Both the position numbers and the translations under genes were made by a program. A stretch of DNA of 53,077 bases from positions 1 to 53,077 of the forward strand of contig NZ_FQZM01000024.1 in assembly GCF_900142025.1 (NCBI RefSeq), read 5' to 3'. Shown piece by piece: positions 46,878-53,077 of the stretch (within the stretch, counting starts at the first letter, position 1; every line of letters starts with the position of its first letter). The notes below the pieces were generated by a model, which was not told the DNA's origin, searched no databases, and worked only from the letters and a program-made list of their open reading frames with translations. The stretch comes from Desulfofundulus thermosubterraneus DSM 16057 (lineage in GTDB: Bacteria; Bacillota; Desulfotomaculia; Desulfotomaculales; Desulfovirgulaceae).

Positions 46878-47246
46878 CTAAATTTCCACGCCATGCCGGC
46901 GGATGTTTTCCCTCAGTTCCGGCCCGGCCGCTTCCATCAACACCAGGTCCACGGAAAAAGGTTCCGCTGCCGCCAGTACATCGGCATAGAGCCGCCAGAA
47001 ATCCGCCTCCCGGGGCAGGCCCGCCACAGCCAGGTCGATGTCCGAATGCTCGTCAAACCGGCCGCCTCCGGCCAGAGAACCGAAAAGCCAGACCCGGCAG
47101 CCGCCATGCCGGCGGACTACACCGGCGGCCCGTTTGGCGGCGGCCAGGGCCAGCTCTTTTCTTTGAGCCAGTTCCTTTTTACGCTGCTCCCGCCTTTTTA
47201 AAAGCCCGGCCCGCATTTCAGCCAGATCCTGCTCACTGTAGGCCAT
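46878..47246 (-). CDS. MNT-type nucleotidyltransferase, partner of HepT-like gene
   Basis: The ~122-residue protein has a basic coiled N-terminus and the nucleotidyltransferase motif FGSLAGGGRFDEHSDIDLAV with both Asp residues. In HepT/MntA systems this enzyme modifies the HEPN toxin. ATG 47246 is used, overlapping the upstream gene by 14 bases; GTG 47258 is also possible. Confidence 0.87.
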   Translation of the reverse strand: MAYSEQDLAEMRAGLLKRREQRKKELAQRKELALAAAKRAAGVVRRHGGCRVWLFGSLAGGGRFDEHSDIDLAVAGLPREADFWRLYADVLAAAEPFSVDLVLMEAAGPELRENIRRHGVEI

Positions 47247-47754
47247 GGTGATCACCACCGTTTTGTTCCCTGTCGTCCGCCTCCGCTAGCATATCCAAAA
47301 AGGAATTGATTGTCCGCTGAAAATGTTCCACCGTATCCGGCATGGCTTTAACCAGGGATTCCATGCGCTCCCACTCCAGATCAAAACCGTAACGGTGGCG
47401 AAAACGGTGGCGGAAGCTCAAAAAAGGGGCCAGCTCACCGGCCAGTTCGCTGGTTATTACCGGGGGGCGAATCCCCTTCAAAGGCAGGGTCATTTGCTCC
47501 AGTAACAGCCGGTGCCAGCTTTCACTTTTGGGAGCGGTCCTGTCTATTTCCTTGGCGATATGCAAAAAAATCTTTTCGCACCCGGAATAAAAATCGTGCA
47601 GAATAGAGCCGAGGGCGCGCAGGATGATGGTGTTTTTTACCGGTCTGTTTTTATAGGGCTTTAGCGTCTTTTGCAGTTCCTCGCTCAGCCGTTCCAGTTG
47701 CTGTAACTCCAGGCGGATGCGGGATTCCAGTACAAGGAGTTCGGCAGTCACCAT
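47233..47754 (-). CDS. HepT-like HEPN-domain protein
   Basis: The 173-residue all-helical protein carries FRHRFRHRYGFDLEWERM, where RHRFRH fits the Rx4-6H RNase motif of HEPN toxins (with RY following as in HepT). The first half (LVLESRIRLELQQLERLSEEL, quoted as LVLESRIRLELQQ and LERLSEEL) is a long coiled helix. AGAGGTG precedes the ATG. It is translated with the overlapping MNT gene; unlike the first HEPN at 12 kb, this one keeps the RNase signature. Confidence 0.85.
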   Translation of the reverse strand: MVTAELLVLESRIRLELQQLERLSEELQKTLKPYKNRPVKNTIILRALGSILHDFYSGCEKIFLHIAKEIDRTAPKSESWHRLLLEQMTLPLKGIRPPVITSELAGELAPFLSFRHRFRHRYGFDLEWERMESLVKAMPDTVEHFQRTINSFLDMLAEADDREQNGGDHHGLQ

Positions 47755-47888
47755 AAAACACCTCTTGAAACAATATTATATCACCAATCGCTCCGGGCCG
47801 TTAACCGGTATCAGTACCGGGATTGGATTTACGGCCTTTTTAATTGCTTCCCGGACCACTACCTGGTAAAATGAAGATGGTGATATAG

Positions 47889-48391
47889 ATGACCGACGAC
47901 ATGCCAAAGGATAAATATGACACCACTATGAAGGAACTCTTTACAGACAGCGAAGAGGACCTGATCCGCTTTTTCTGCCAGATAGAAATGCAGGTGATCC
48001 GGCAATTGAATATCAAATTTCCCCTGGTGGAGAAAAAGAGAAGCGATTTGATCCTGGAATGCCGGACAGAAAAGGGACCCGCTGCAGTGCACATGGAATG
48101 ATTTTCCGGGAGGTGGAAAACATGCTCGATCTGGAACAGTCTGCCGGTTACCGCAGGATTTTTAATAAGGGCATAGAAAAAGGTATAGAAAAAGGCATAG
48201 AAAAAGGCATGGAAAAGGGGAGGCGGGAAACGCTCAGGGAGAATGTTTTAAGGCTTCTCTACCGGAAGTTTAAAAAACTCCCCGCTCCGTATGTAGAAAA
48301 AATAAGGACGCTGGATGAATATGCCCTGGGCATGATTCTGGACAACATCTTTGAAATCAACAGCCTTTCCGAGCTGGAGGAATACCTGTAA
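47889..48391 (+). pseudogene. decayed Rpn/YhgA-like nuclease-family gene with internal deletion
   Basis: An N-terminal piece (47889-48101; KDKYDTTMKELFTDSEEDL ... FPLVEKKRSDLILEC) matches the start of the Rpn/DUF4351 putative PD-(D/E)XK family. After about 70 residues the frame ends, and from ~48122 a C-terminal piece follows (MLDLEQSAGYRRIFNKGIEKGI... ending NSLSELEEYL), in a different frame. The middle ~150-200 residues present in full-length members are absent. A GIEK tetrapeptide repeat sits in the C-terminal piece. The two pieces overlap, so one deletion with frame change explains the layout. Confidence 0.75.
48170..48217 (+). repeat. four 12-base tandem repeats encoding GIEK
   Basis: GGCATAGAAAAA is repeated four times with minor changes (48170-48181, 48182-48193, 48194-48205, 48206-48217). 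Such repeats in Rpn-like genes encode a flexible charged (GIEK)n hinge and vary in copy number. Confidence 0.85.
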
Positions 48392-48447
48392 AGGGCACCT
48401 GCGTAAAATCGCATCATTATTTACAGGTCAAGAAAAAAGCCCGGGGA

Positions 48448-49035
48448 TTACAGCACCAGCCCTTCAGGCAGGCGGAATATTTCTTCCCCGTTGGCGGAGA
48501 AACCGGGAAGAAGGGGAGAGCTAAGTGTATCTTCCGGGCCGTACGCGCCGGCCAGAAGCCACCCCTTTTCCCCCGCACTGAATATTTCCACGGTCTGGGC
48601 GAAAGGATCCACCACCCAGTACTCCTTCACGCCGTGTTTCAGGTAGAGCCTGCTTTTTTCCAGCCGGTCGCGGCGCCCCGAGGCCGGTGAGAGAACTTCC
48701 ACCACCAGATCCGGCGCGCCTTTCAAGCAATTTTCAGTGAGCAGGTCAAAGCGCTCCCGGGAAAGGTAGAGGACGTCCGGCTGCAGAACCAGGTTGTCGG
48801 CCAGCACCACATCGAAAGGCGCAAATAATACCAGCCCCATGTTGTGCTTATCCACGTAGGCCCGTAATAGCCCGCCGACGTTGGCCGCTATGTACTGGTG
48901 CAAAAAACCGGGCGAAGGTGTCAAAATCAGTTCCCCCTCGATCAATTCGTACCGCCGCCCGTCGTCGATTTGCAGGTAATCGCCGTAAGTCAGTGTACCC
49001 CGGAGGGAAGATTCCCTGGGTGCTGCCTCGGTCAC
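48448..49035 (-). CDS. Uma2-family protein, copy 3
   Basis: The 195-residue protein shows the Uma2 features LTYGDYLQIDDGRRYELIEG, LVLQPDVLYLSRER, GAPDLVVEVLSPASGRRDR and GVKEYWVVDPFA. GTG 49035 lies behind GGGGAGTGA; an upstream in-frame start would read through the PIN remnant. It is downstream of decayed toxin-antitoxin fragments. Function unknown. Confidence 0.87.
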   Translation of the reverse strand: MTEAAPRESSLRGTLTYGDYLQIDDGRRYELIEGELILTPSPGFLHQYIAANVGGLLRAYVDKHNMGLVLFAPFDVVLADNLVLQPDVLYLSRERFDLLTENCLKGAPDLVVEVLSPASGRRDRLEKSRLYLKHGVKEYWVVDPFAQTVEIFSAGEKGWLLAGAYGPEDTLSSPLLPGFSANGEEIFRLPEGLVL

Positions 49036-49055
49036 TGAAATCACTCCCCGCCTCT

Positions 49056-49199
49056 CTATTCCCTTTGCCATTCTTGAATCCAGACGATCCAGGGAAGATG
49101 CGCGCCGGCTGCGTTGAACAGGCGGCGGTCGCCCGTGACCGGCTTTACGTTTCTGGATGCGGCCAGGACAAACGAGACGTAACAATCAAAGTAAGAGTT
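49056..49199 (-). pseudogene. C-terminal remnant of a PIN-domain toxin gene
   Basis: The minus strand reads SYFDCYVSFVLAASRNVKP then VTGDRRLFNAAGAHLPWIVW and ends at TAG 49058-49056. This matches the last third of VapC-type PIN proteins (the YDxxYLALA helix, VTGDRRL with the final Asp, then LPWI). No start or N-terminal half is found upstream; the sequence there belongs to the next PIN gene. Another PIN copy has been truncated here. Confidence 0.7.
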
Positions 49200-49239
49200 C
49201 AAAATACACCCGGCAAGAAACAATGCGTGAGCAGCAGCT

Positions 49240-49650
49240 TCATCCCTTTTCCAGCAGCATTAATGCTTGTCTTGTTGTGCATACACGGGTCAGGGCCCGT
49301 ACGTCCGGAGTATGCAGGTCCTTGTCCCCGCTGACGAAGATGTCCGGATTCGCGAGCAGTACCGAGGCCAGGACAGCAGCGTCTTTCGGGTCGCGAAGGT
49401 ACCTTGCCGCCTCCCAAATTTTCTCCGTAGGGGGCATTGGATGTTTTTCAACCTTGAAGGATTGCAACATGATGTTAATAAGCTGTTCTCTGCCTGGGAA
49501 CTTGCGCGTCAGCACTTCCCGGGTTTCCGCCAGGAGGAAATCGTCAACCACGAGAACATGATCTTCTCGAATGACTTCCAGCAAGCGTCGCTCCGGCCCA
49601 GAAAAAACCATGCCAGAGATGAGCACGTTGGTATCAAGCATTACTCGCAC
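49240..49650 (-). CDS. PIN-domain toxin (VapC-like), copy 2
   Basis: The 136-residue protein has RVMLDTNVLISGMVF (first Asp), LLAETREVL (Glu), DPKDAAVLASVLLA and VSGDKDLH (last acidic residues), a complete PIN active site. GTG 49650 lies behind GGGAGATT and follows the antitoxin stop by two bases, so the pair forms an operon. Confidence 0.9.
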   Translation of the reverse strand: MRVMLDTNVLISGMVFSGPERRLLEVIREDHVLVVDDFLLAETREVLTRKFPGREQLINIMLQSFKVEKHPMPPTEKIWEAARYLRDPKDAAVLASVLLANPDIFVSGDKDLHTPDVRALTRVCTTRQALMLLEKG

Positions 49651-49652
49651 AG

Positions 49653-49925
49653 TTAATCTCCCGCCGGATAAAGTTTCTTGATCAGTTGTTCCCGCACGGC
49701 CTCGACCTCCCGCTCCAGGTCTTCTCTGGTATATCCTTTCTGGCGGGCTTCGGCTTCCAGCTCCTCCAGAAGGCTATCCAGGGGAGACACGGGTTCCAGA
49801 ACCACCCTGCCCCTATCAGCATACACCCGCAGTTTGGTTTTGGGCGTTAGACCCAGGGCATCGCGGATGGGTTTGGGAATTGTCACCTGACCTTTAGGAG
49901 TTGGAGATACGAACTCCACATGCAT
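49653..49925 (-). CDS. AbrB-type antitoxin of PIN toxin copy 2
   Basis: About 90 residues with an AbrB DNA-binding domain (FVSPTPKGQVTIPKPIRDAL, VYADRGRVVLEP) and a C-terminal helical toxin-binding part (LEELEAEARQKGYTREDLER). AAAGGAG sits close to ATG 49925; GTG 49919 fits the spacing better and would give two fewer residues. Confidence 0.88.
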   Translation of the reverse strand: MHVEFVSPTPKGQVTIPKPIRDALGLTPKTKLRVYADRGRVVLEPVSPLDSLLEELEAEARQKGYTREDLEREVEAVREQLIKKLYPAGD

Positions 49926-49965
49926 CTCTCCTTTGGTGGTTTTCTTACTATAGTCTAGCATGAAT

Positions 49966-50097
49966 TCATACGGTAAACAATAGGAAAGAAGGGCGCGCAA
50001 CCCGGATCGCGGTTGCGGATACCATCAAGACCACCAGTAATATCCTGATAACCTCTTCGCGTATCATTTCCACAGCCTGTGGGGTTACCCACTTCAT
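49966..50097 (-). pseudogene. remnant of a Doc-family toxin gene (frameshifted, truncated)
   Basis: The ATG at 50097 overlaps the upstream antitoxin-like gene stop (ATGA) and starts MKWVTPQAVEMIREEVIR, like Doc toxins (M-x-x-L/V-T-x-x-x-V...IHE). After EEVIR the continuation ITGGLDGIRNRDPG, which matches the Doc N-terminal GGxxGIRDxG motif, is found only in another frame, so the gene has a frameshift. The Fic active-site part is missing. Proposed from motif memory; length is far below the ~120-130 of Doc. Confidence 0.55.
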
Positions 50098-50261
50098 CTG
50101 GAAGCCAGCTCCTCCAGAGCCGGCCTGTACTGCTCAATGATCTCCCTGGCCAGTTCCAGATCCTGCCTGACAACAAGCTTTTCGACAAGCACATCCAGGA
50201 CCTGCTTCAGCTCACCGGGCGGGAGCTTGAGTAGCTCATCTGCAAGGACTTCACGGGTCAT
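50094..50261 (-). CDS. small antitoxin-like protein upstream of the Doc remnant
   Basis: This 55-residue protein has a strong AGGAGGTG site before ATG 50261. It is helical, with LADELLKLPPGELKQVLDVL and a C-terminal ELAREIIEQYRPALEELAS. It resembles the small DNA-binding/antitoxin partners of Doc- or RelE-type toxins but no family name is certain. Its stop overlaps the start of the Doc remnant, the arrangement expected for a toxin-antitoxin operon that has lost its toxin. Confidence 0.7.
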   Translation of the reverse strand: MTREVLADELLKLPPGELKQVLDVLVEKLVVRQDLELAREIIEQYRPALEELASR

Positions 50262-50694
50262 GAAAACCACCTCCTGCTCTGATTACACACCAAACAGAGT
50301 GTTGCTGCGACGAACTTTAAAAACATATCCCTTGACGTAGACCATTTGGCAACCGCTGTTTGCATTGTGCCGGCGGCTCTCGAAAAAATTTTTTTCTTCC
50401 GGGTGGAACTTTTTCGCCCTTCCAGTTGTCTAACTAACCAGGTAACCGAGGAAAGCCCGTCCAGGCAAGGAGGAATTCTGGAGGGTGATGTAGAATATCC
50501 CTACCTCGGTGGCTTGCTGGTTAACGAGGGTGCTACTGCACCCGGAGGAACAAAGTGGCAGCACGCAACGCAGCCCGGACGAACCAGGAGACGGGAAAAC
50601 GGAAAAGGGGGGATGGGCGGCAGGAAAAGCCCTTGCCAGGTACGACGATTGAAAGCAAATCGGCAAAATACATTTTAAAGGAGGTTAAAACTGG
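50262..50694 (+). other. 433-base non-coding leader and promoter region of the S-layer gene
   Basis: Apart from the start region of the minus-strand gene, no convincing gene lies here. The last ~260 bases look structured on the plus strand: AACCAG (50436-50441) pairs with CTGGTT (50517-50522), ACCGAGG (50445-50451) with CCTCGGT (50504-50510), and GGGTGC (50528-50533) with GCACCC (50538-50543). An AGGAGG-like site and many A/G-rich unpaired stretches lie between. A TTGACG at 50332-50337 has no good -10. A long structured 5' leader for the abundant protein downstream is the simplest reading. Confidence 0.55.
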
Positions 50695-52926
50695 ATGCGT
50701 AAATCCAGGAAACTGATTGCCATCCTGGCCACCTTGGCCCTGCTGGCGACCCTGCTGGTGCCGATGGTGGGACCGGCGAGCGCGGCGACAGAAAACCGTG
50801 TTTCGACGGTTCCTGTTATAGCCGACGACGCTAAAAATCAGCCACTCGGAGTTTTGACTTTTAAAGAAGATAGTGATTTCCCCAGCGATTTGGTGGCTGG
50901 TAGGACCTTTACTATTACGTTTCCCTCTGGCGTAAAAATTAAAAATACATTTGACACAGTGCAAAATTTTGTATATTGGTCTAACAGTGGTAACAGTGGT
51001 GGTGCTTACACCGAACTTAATGTTGCGAATGTAAAGAAGACTGGCGACTATACTGTTGACATAACTCTTCCTTCTGGTATCAACGATAATGTGGATGCCA
51101 TTCAGATTCGCCCGATTGTTGACATTGACGGATTCGCTGGCGGCGACATCGAGGTCACTGTAGAAGGCTTTGATTCCGGCATTACTGGCGGCAAGTTCGT
51201 TTTAGGACGAGTGGCCGGCGGTGATACGACCGCTACCGCAATTGAAGTGAAAACTATCGGCGAGAGTGGTCAGGGCGGTGCCATTCGGATTACCGAGAAT
51301 GCTGTTGGCGCTATCGGTAATGGTGTGCAGAAAATCACCATTAAGCTTCCGGCCAAATTCAAGTGGGATAGCAGAATGGACAGCAGTGAGATTAGCTTCT
51401 TAGGCGGGCTAAGTGGCTCTGTTGTCACTGCGACCAAAGTTGATGGTCGTACCTTCGAGTTCACGTTTGATCCCGTAGACTCGAGGGCTCAGCGGGGTAT
51501 CATTCAGATTGATCCCTGGATCGTGGCGGAGGACGGTGCCAATTATGGCGATGTCGAAGTAAGCATTTCCGGGGACAAGATTGATGATGCTGACCTGGTA
51601 ATTGCTAAATATGTAGACTTTGGTGTCACGGTCAAGGCTGATGGAGATCCAGAAGAGGTACTTGCCGGTCAATTTGATTCTGAGTTAACTAAAATTTATA
51701 TCAAAGAGAACGTAGACAATTCTCTTATCGCCAACCGTAAGACCAAGATTGAGTTTCCGAACTGGGTTAAGATTACTGATGTTGATGTAACTGACGCTAA
51801 AAACATCAGCGATCCCAACACTGGCGACGGTAAGAGTGCGGAAAATTCTTTCGAGGATGTCATTAAGGCTGACATCGATGGTACCAGCAACGAAGTAGAG
51901 TTTGTAATTCCTGATGGTAATGGGAAGACTGAGTTTAAGCTCAAGTTTACCGTCTCAATTAAAGCTAATGCCAGCGGTGACATCGTAGCAAAGGTTTCCG
52001 GTCGTGGCGGCGTTGAAGGCGAAGTCCTTGTCGGTAAGGCACTAACTCCCGTGACTGTCACATCCGAAGCTAAGGACATCAAGGTAGGCGTAAAGGGACA
52101 GCCGATTGGAGACATTATCATTACTGAAACGAAGAAAGAAGCTTTAGCTGAAGGTAATTTAATTGTGGAGCTTCCGGATGGTGTAGAGTGGTCTAGCGAT
52201 CCTGTTGTTGAGGTTATTGAAGGTAATGTTGACATCGATACCGACGGGATCGACACGAATGATAATGTTTTGACCATCCCCATTGACAATGCCAGTACTA
52301 AGCCTAGCAAGATCAAGATCTCTGGAGCGAAGGTTGACCTCGACCGTACCATTCCTGAGGGGACCGTTGAAGCTTCCATTAAAGGTGATGCTGTTGTAGC
52401 CAACGATAAGAGCAAGCAAGGTTGGTTGTTTGGTACCTCTAACCCAGGTAGTGATGGTTCTGCCACTGCTCTGGATGAAGGTGAATTTGATCAAAGCAGT
52501 TGCGCGAAAGTTGTAGTTGCCAACGTTGTCACTCCCGCTCCCGGCGAGAAGACTGCTACCGTAGTGTTCAAGGTCAGCGACACCAAGTTCACCGTGAACG
52601 GTGTGGAGCAGACCATGGATGTGGCCCCGTACGTGAAGAACGGCCGGACCTACGTTCCCGTGCGGTACTCCGCCCAGGCCGTGGGTGTGGCTCCTGAGAA
52701 CATCCTCTACAGCGGCGGCAAGGTGACCCTGATCAAGGGCGACAAGGTCGTCCAGTTCACCATCGGCAGCAACGTCATGCTGATCAACGGCGTGGCCGTG
52801 ACCATGGACGTTAAAGCTGAAGTGACCAACGGCCGGACCATGCTGCCCTTCCGTTGGGTTGCCCAGGCTCTGGGTGCCAACGTGGATTGGGATCCGAACA
52901 GCCAGGCCGTCACCATGACCCTGTAA
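50695..52926 (+). CDS. probable S-layer protein with tandem repeats and copper-amine-oxidase-N domains
   Basis: 743 residues. A signal peptide (MRKSRKLIAILATLALLATL..., cleaved after ASA, residue ~31) is followed by four related ~130-residue beta-rich repeats (starting near residues 33, 185, 312 and 445; each ends in a GDIEV/EGEV-type strand). The C-terminal ~110 residues hold two copper-amine-oxidase-N-type motifs (VNGVEQTMDVAPYVKNGRTYVPVRY and INGVAVTMDV...NGRTMLPFRW, shortened here), found in many clostridial surface proteins. Base use differs: the repeats are AT-richer, the C-terminus GC-rich. AAAGGAGGTT precedes the ATG and a terminator follows. High expression is likely. Confidence 0.8.
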   Translation: MRKSRKLIAILATLALLATLLVPMVGPASAATENRVSTVPVIADDAKNQPLGVLTFKEDSDFPSDLVAGRTFTITFPSGVKIKNTFDTVQNFVYWSNSGNSGGAYTELNVANVKKTGDYTVDITLPSGINDNVDAIQIRPIVDIDGFAGGDIEVTVEGFDSGITGGKFVLGRVAGGDTTATAIEVKTIGESGQGGAIRITENAVGAIGNGVQKITIKLPAKFKWDSRMDSSEISFLGGLSGSVVTATKVDGRTFEFTFDPVDSRAQRGIIQIDPWIVAEDGANYGDVEVSISGDKIDDADLVIAKYVDFGVTVKADGDPEEVLAGQFDSELTKIYIKENVDNSLIANRKTKIEFPNWVKITDVDVTDAKNISDPNTGDGKSAENSFEDVIKADIDGTSNEVEFVIPDGNGKTEFKLKFTVSIKANASGDIVAKVSGRGGVEGEVLVGKALTPVTVTSEAKDIKVGVKGQPIGDIIITETKKEALAEGNLIVELPDGVEWSSDPVVEVIEGNVDIDTDGIDTNDNVLTIPIDNASTKPSKIKISGAKVDLDRTIPEGTVEASIKGDAVVANDKSKQGWLFGTSNPGSDGSATALDEGEFDQSSCAKVVVANVVTPAPGEKTATVVFKVSDTKFTVNGVEQTMDVAPYVKNGRTYVPVRYSAQAVGVAPENILYSGGKVTLIKGDKVVQFTIGSNVMLINGVAVTMDVKAEVTNGRTMLPFRWVAQALGANVDWDPNSQAVTMTL

Positions 52927-52939
52927 AGCTTCTAAAGCA

Positions 52940-52982
52940 AACCGGGCTGGAACACCTGATGATTCCAGCCCGGTTTTTTCTT
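52940..52982 (+). terminator. intrinsic terminator of the S-layer gene
   Basis: AACCGGGCTGGAA (52940-52952) and TTCCAGCCCGGTT (52963-52975) form a 13-bp perfect stem with a 10-base loop followed by TTTTCTTT. It is the strongest terminator in the window, as expected for a highly expressed gene. Confidence 0.95.
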
Positions 52983-53077
52983 TGTAAGCGTCAAACCCTA
53001 CCCACCTGGCACAATCCCCGGGTTTATAGGATAATCTTCCTATCTCAATATTTTTCATTGATGCTCTAAAAAGCTGT

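Noticed and set aside
46819-46881. 20-codon frame with an AAAGGATG site after the SLH subtilase
   Set aside because: Too short, no homology recognised, and it overlaps the end of the convergent MNT gene.
48170-48217. Short regular repeats as a CRISPR array
   Set aside because: The 12-base units are contiguous without spacers and encode GIEK in frame.
50346-50678. 110-codon open frame upstream of the S-layer gene
   Set aside because: No ribosome binding site, low-complexity composition, and it covers the paired leader region; more likely untranslated.
50400-50694. Cyclic-di-GMP (GEMM) riboswitch before the S-layer gene
   Set aside because: The conserved GEMM core (CAGGGCAAAC, GACGCAAAGCC) is absent.

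Overview
The window looks like the chromosome of a GC-rich, endospore-forming Gram-positive bacterium of the Peptococcaceae type (Desulfotomaculum, Desulfofundulus, Pelotomaculum and relatives). This is inferred from the spoIID / spoIIQ-like / spoIIID / mbl block, the Firmicute order tsaC-mntP-ywlE-rpiB-glyA leading to the atp operon, strong AGGAGG ribosome binding sites with many GTG and TTG starts, and surface proteins with SLH or copper-amine-oxidase-N domains. No rRNA, tRNA, CRISPR array or intact transposase gene was seen.

Layout. 1-4.2 kb: the 3' end of a group II intron, a Fic-family protein, a radical SAM protein and a PleD-like diguanylate cyclase. 4.4-7.7 kb: a housekeeping run (rpmE, a DUF1385 membrane protein, prfA, prmC). 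7.7-11.8 kb: a metal-homeostasis cluster, with a NicO-type Ni/Co exporter divergent from a Zur-like repressor and a znuA-znuC-znuB zinc importer. 11.9-14.7 kb: an MNT/HEPN pair and a two-gene ABC exporter on the minus strand. 14.8-22.2 kb: tsaC, mntP, ywlE, rpiB, glyA, dCMP deaminase, a HAD hydrolase, an uncharacterised gene and wecB/mnaA. 22.16-22.48 kb: a 316-bp palindromic, MITE-like repeat that starts inside the wecB stop codon. 22.6-29.9 kb: the complete F1Fo ATP synthase operon (atpZ-like, I, B, E, F, H, A, G, D, C) closed by an intrinsic terminator. 30-33.4 kb: spoIID, a spoIIQ-like gene, spoIIID and an mreB/mbl gene.

From 33.4 kb onward the window becomes an accessory and surface region. 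It holds a compact, ORF-less element that looks like a remnant of an IS200/IS605-superfamily (IscB/HEARO-like) transposon with a highly structured RNA-like core. It also holds three Uma2-family genes, several VapBC-like, AbrB and MNT/HepT toxin-antitoxin modules in various states of decay (PIN, Doc and Rpn remnants), and an ECF sigma / anti-sigma pair. Two very large subtilisin-like proteases with SLH anchors flank these, and the window ends with a probable S-layer protein made of four related ~130-residue repeats plus copper-amine-oxidase-N domains.

Most interesting: the structured IscB/HEARO-like remnant at 33.4-33.8 kb; the palindromic element at 22.2 kb with a second fragment of its end at 10.9 kb; an RpiB with a C-terminal helix-turn-helix extension; two neighbouring genes whose real starts appear to be non-ATG/GTG/TTG or frameshifted; and the low-GC/high-GC mosaic S-layer gene behind a structured leader.
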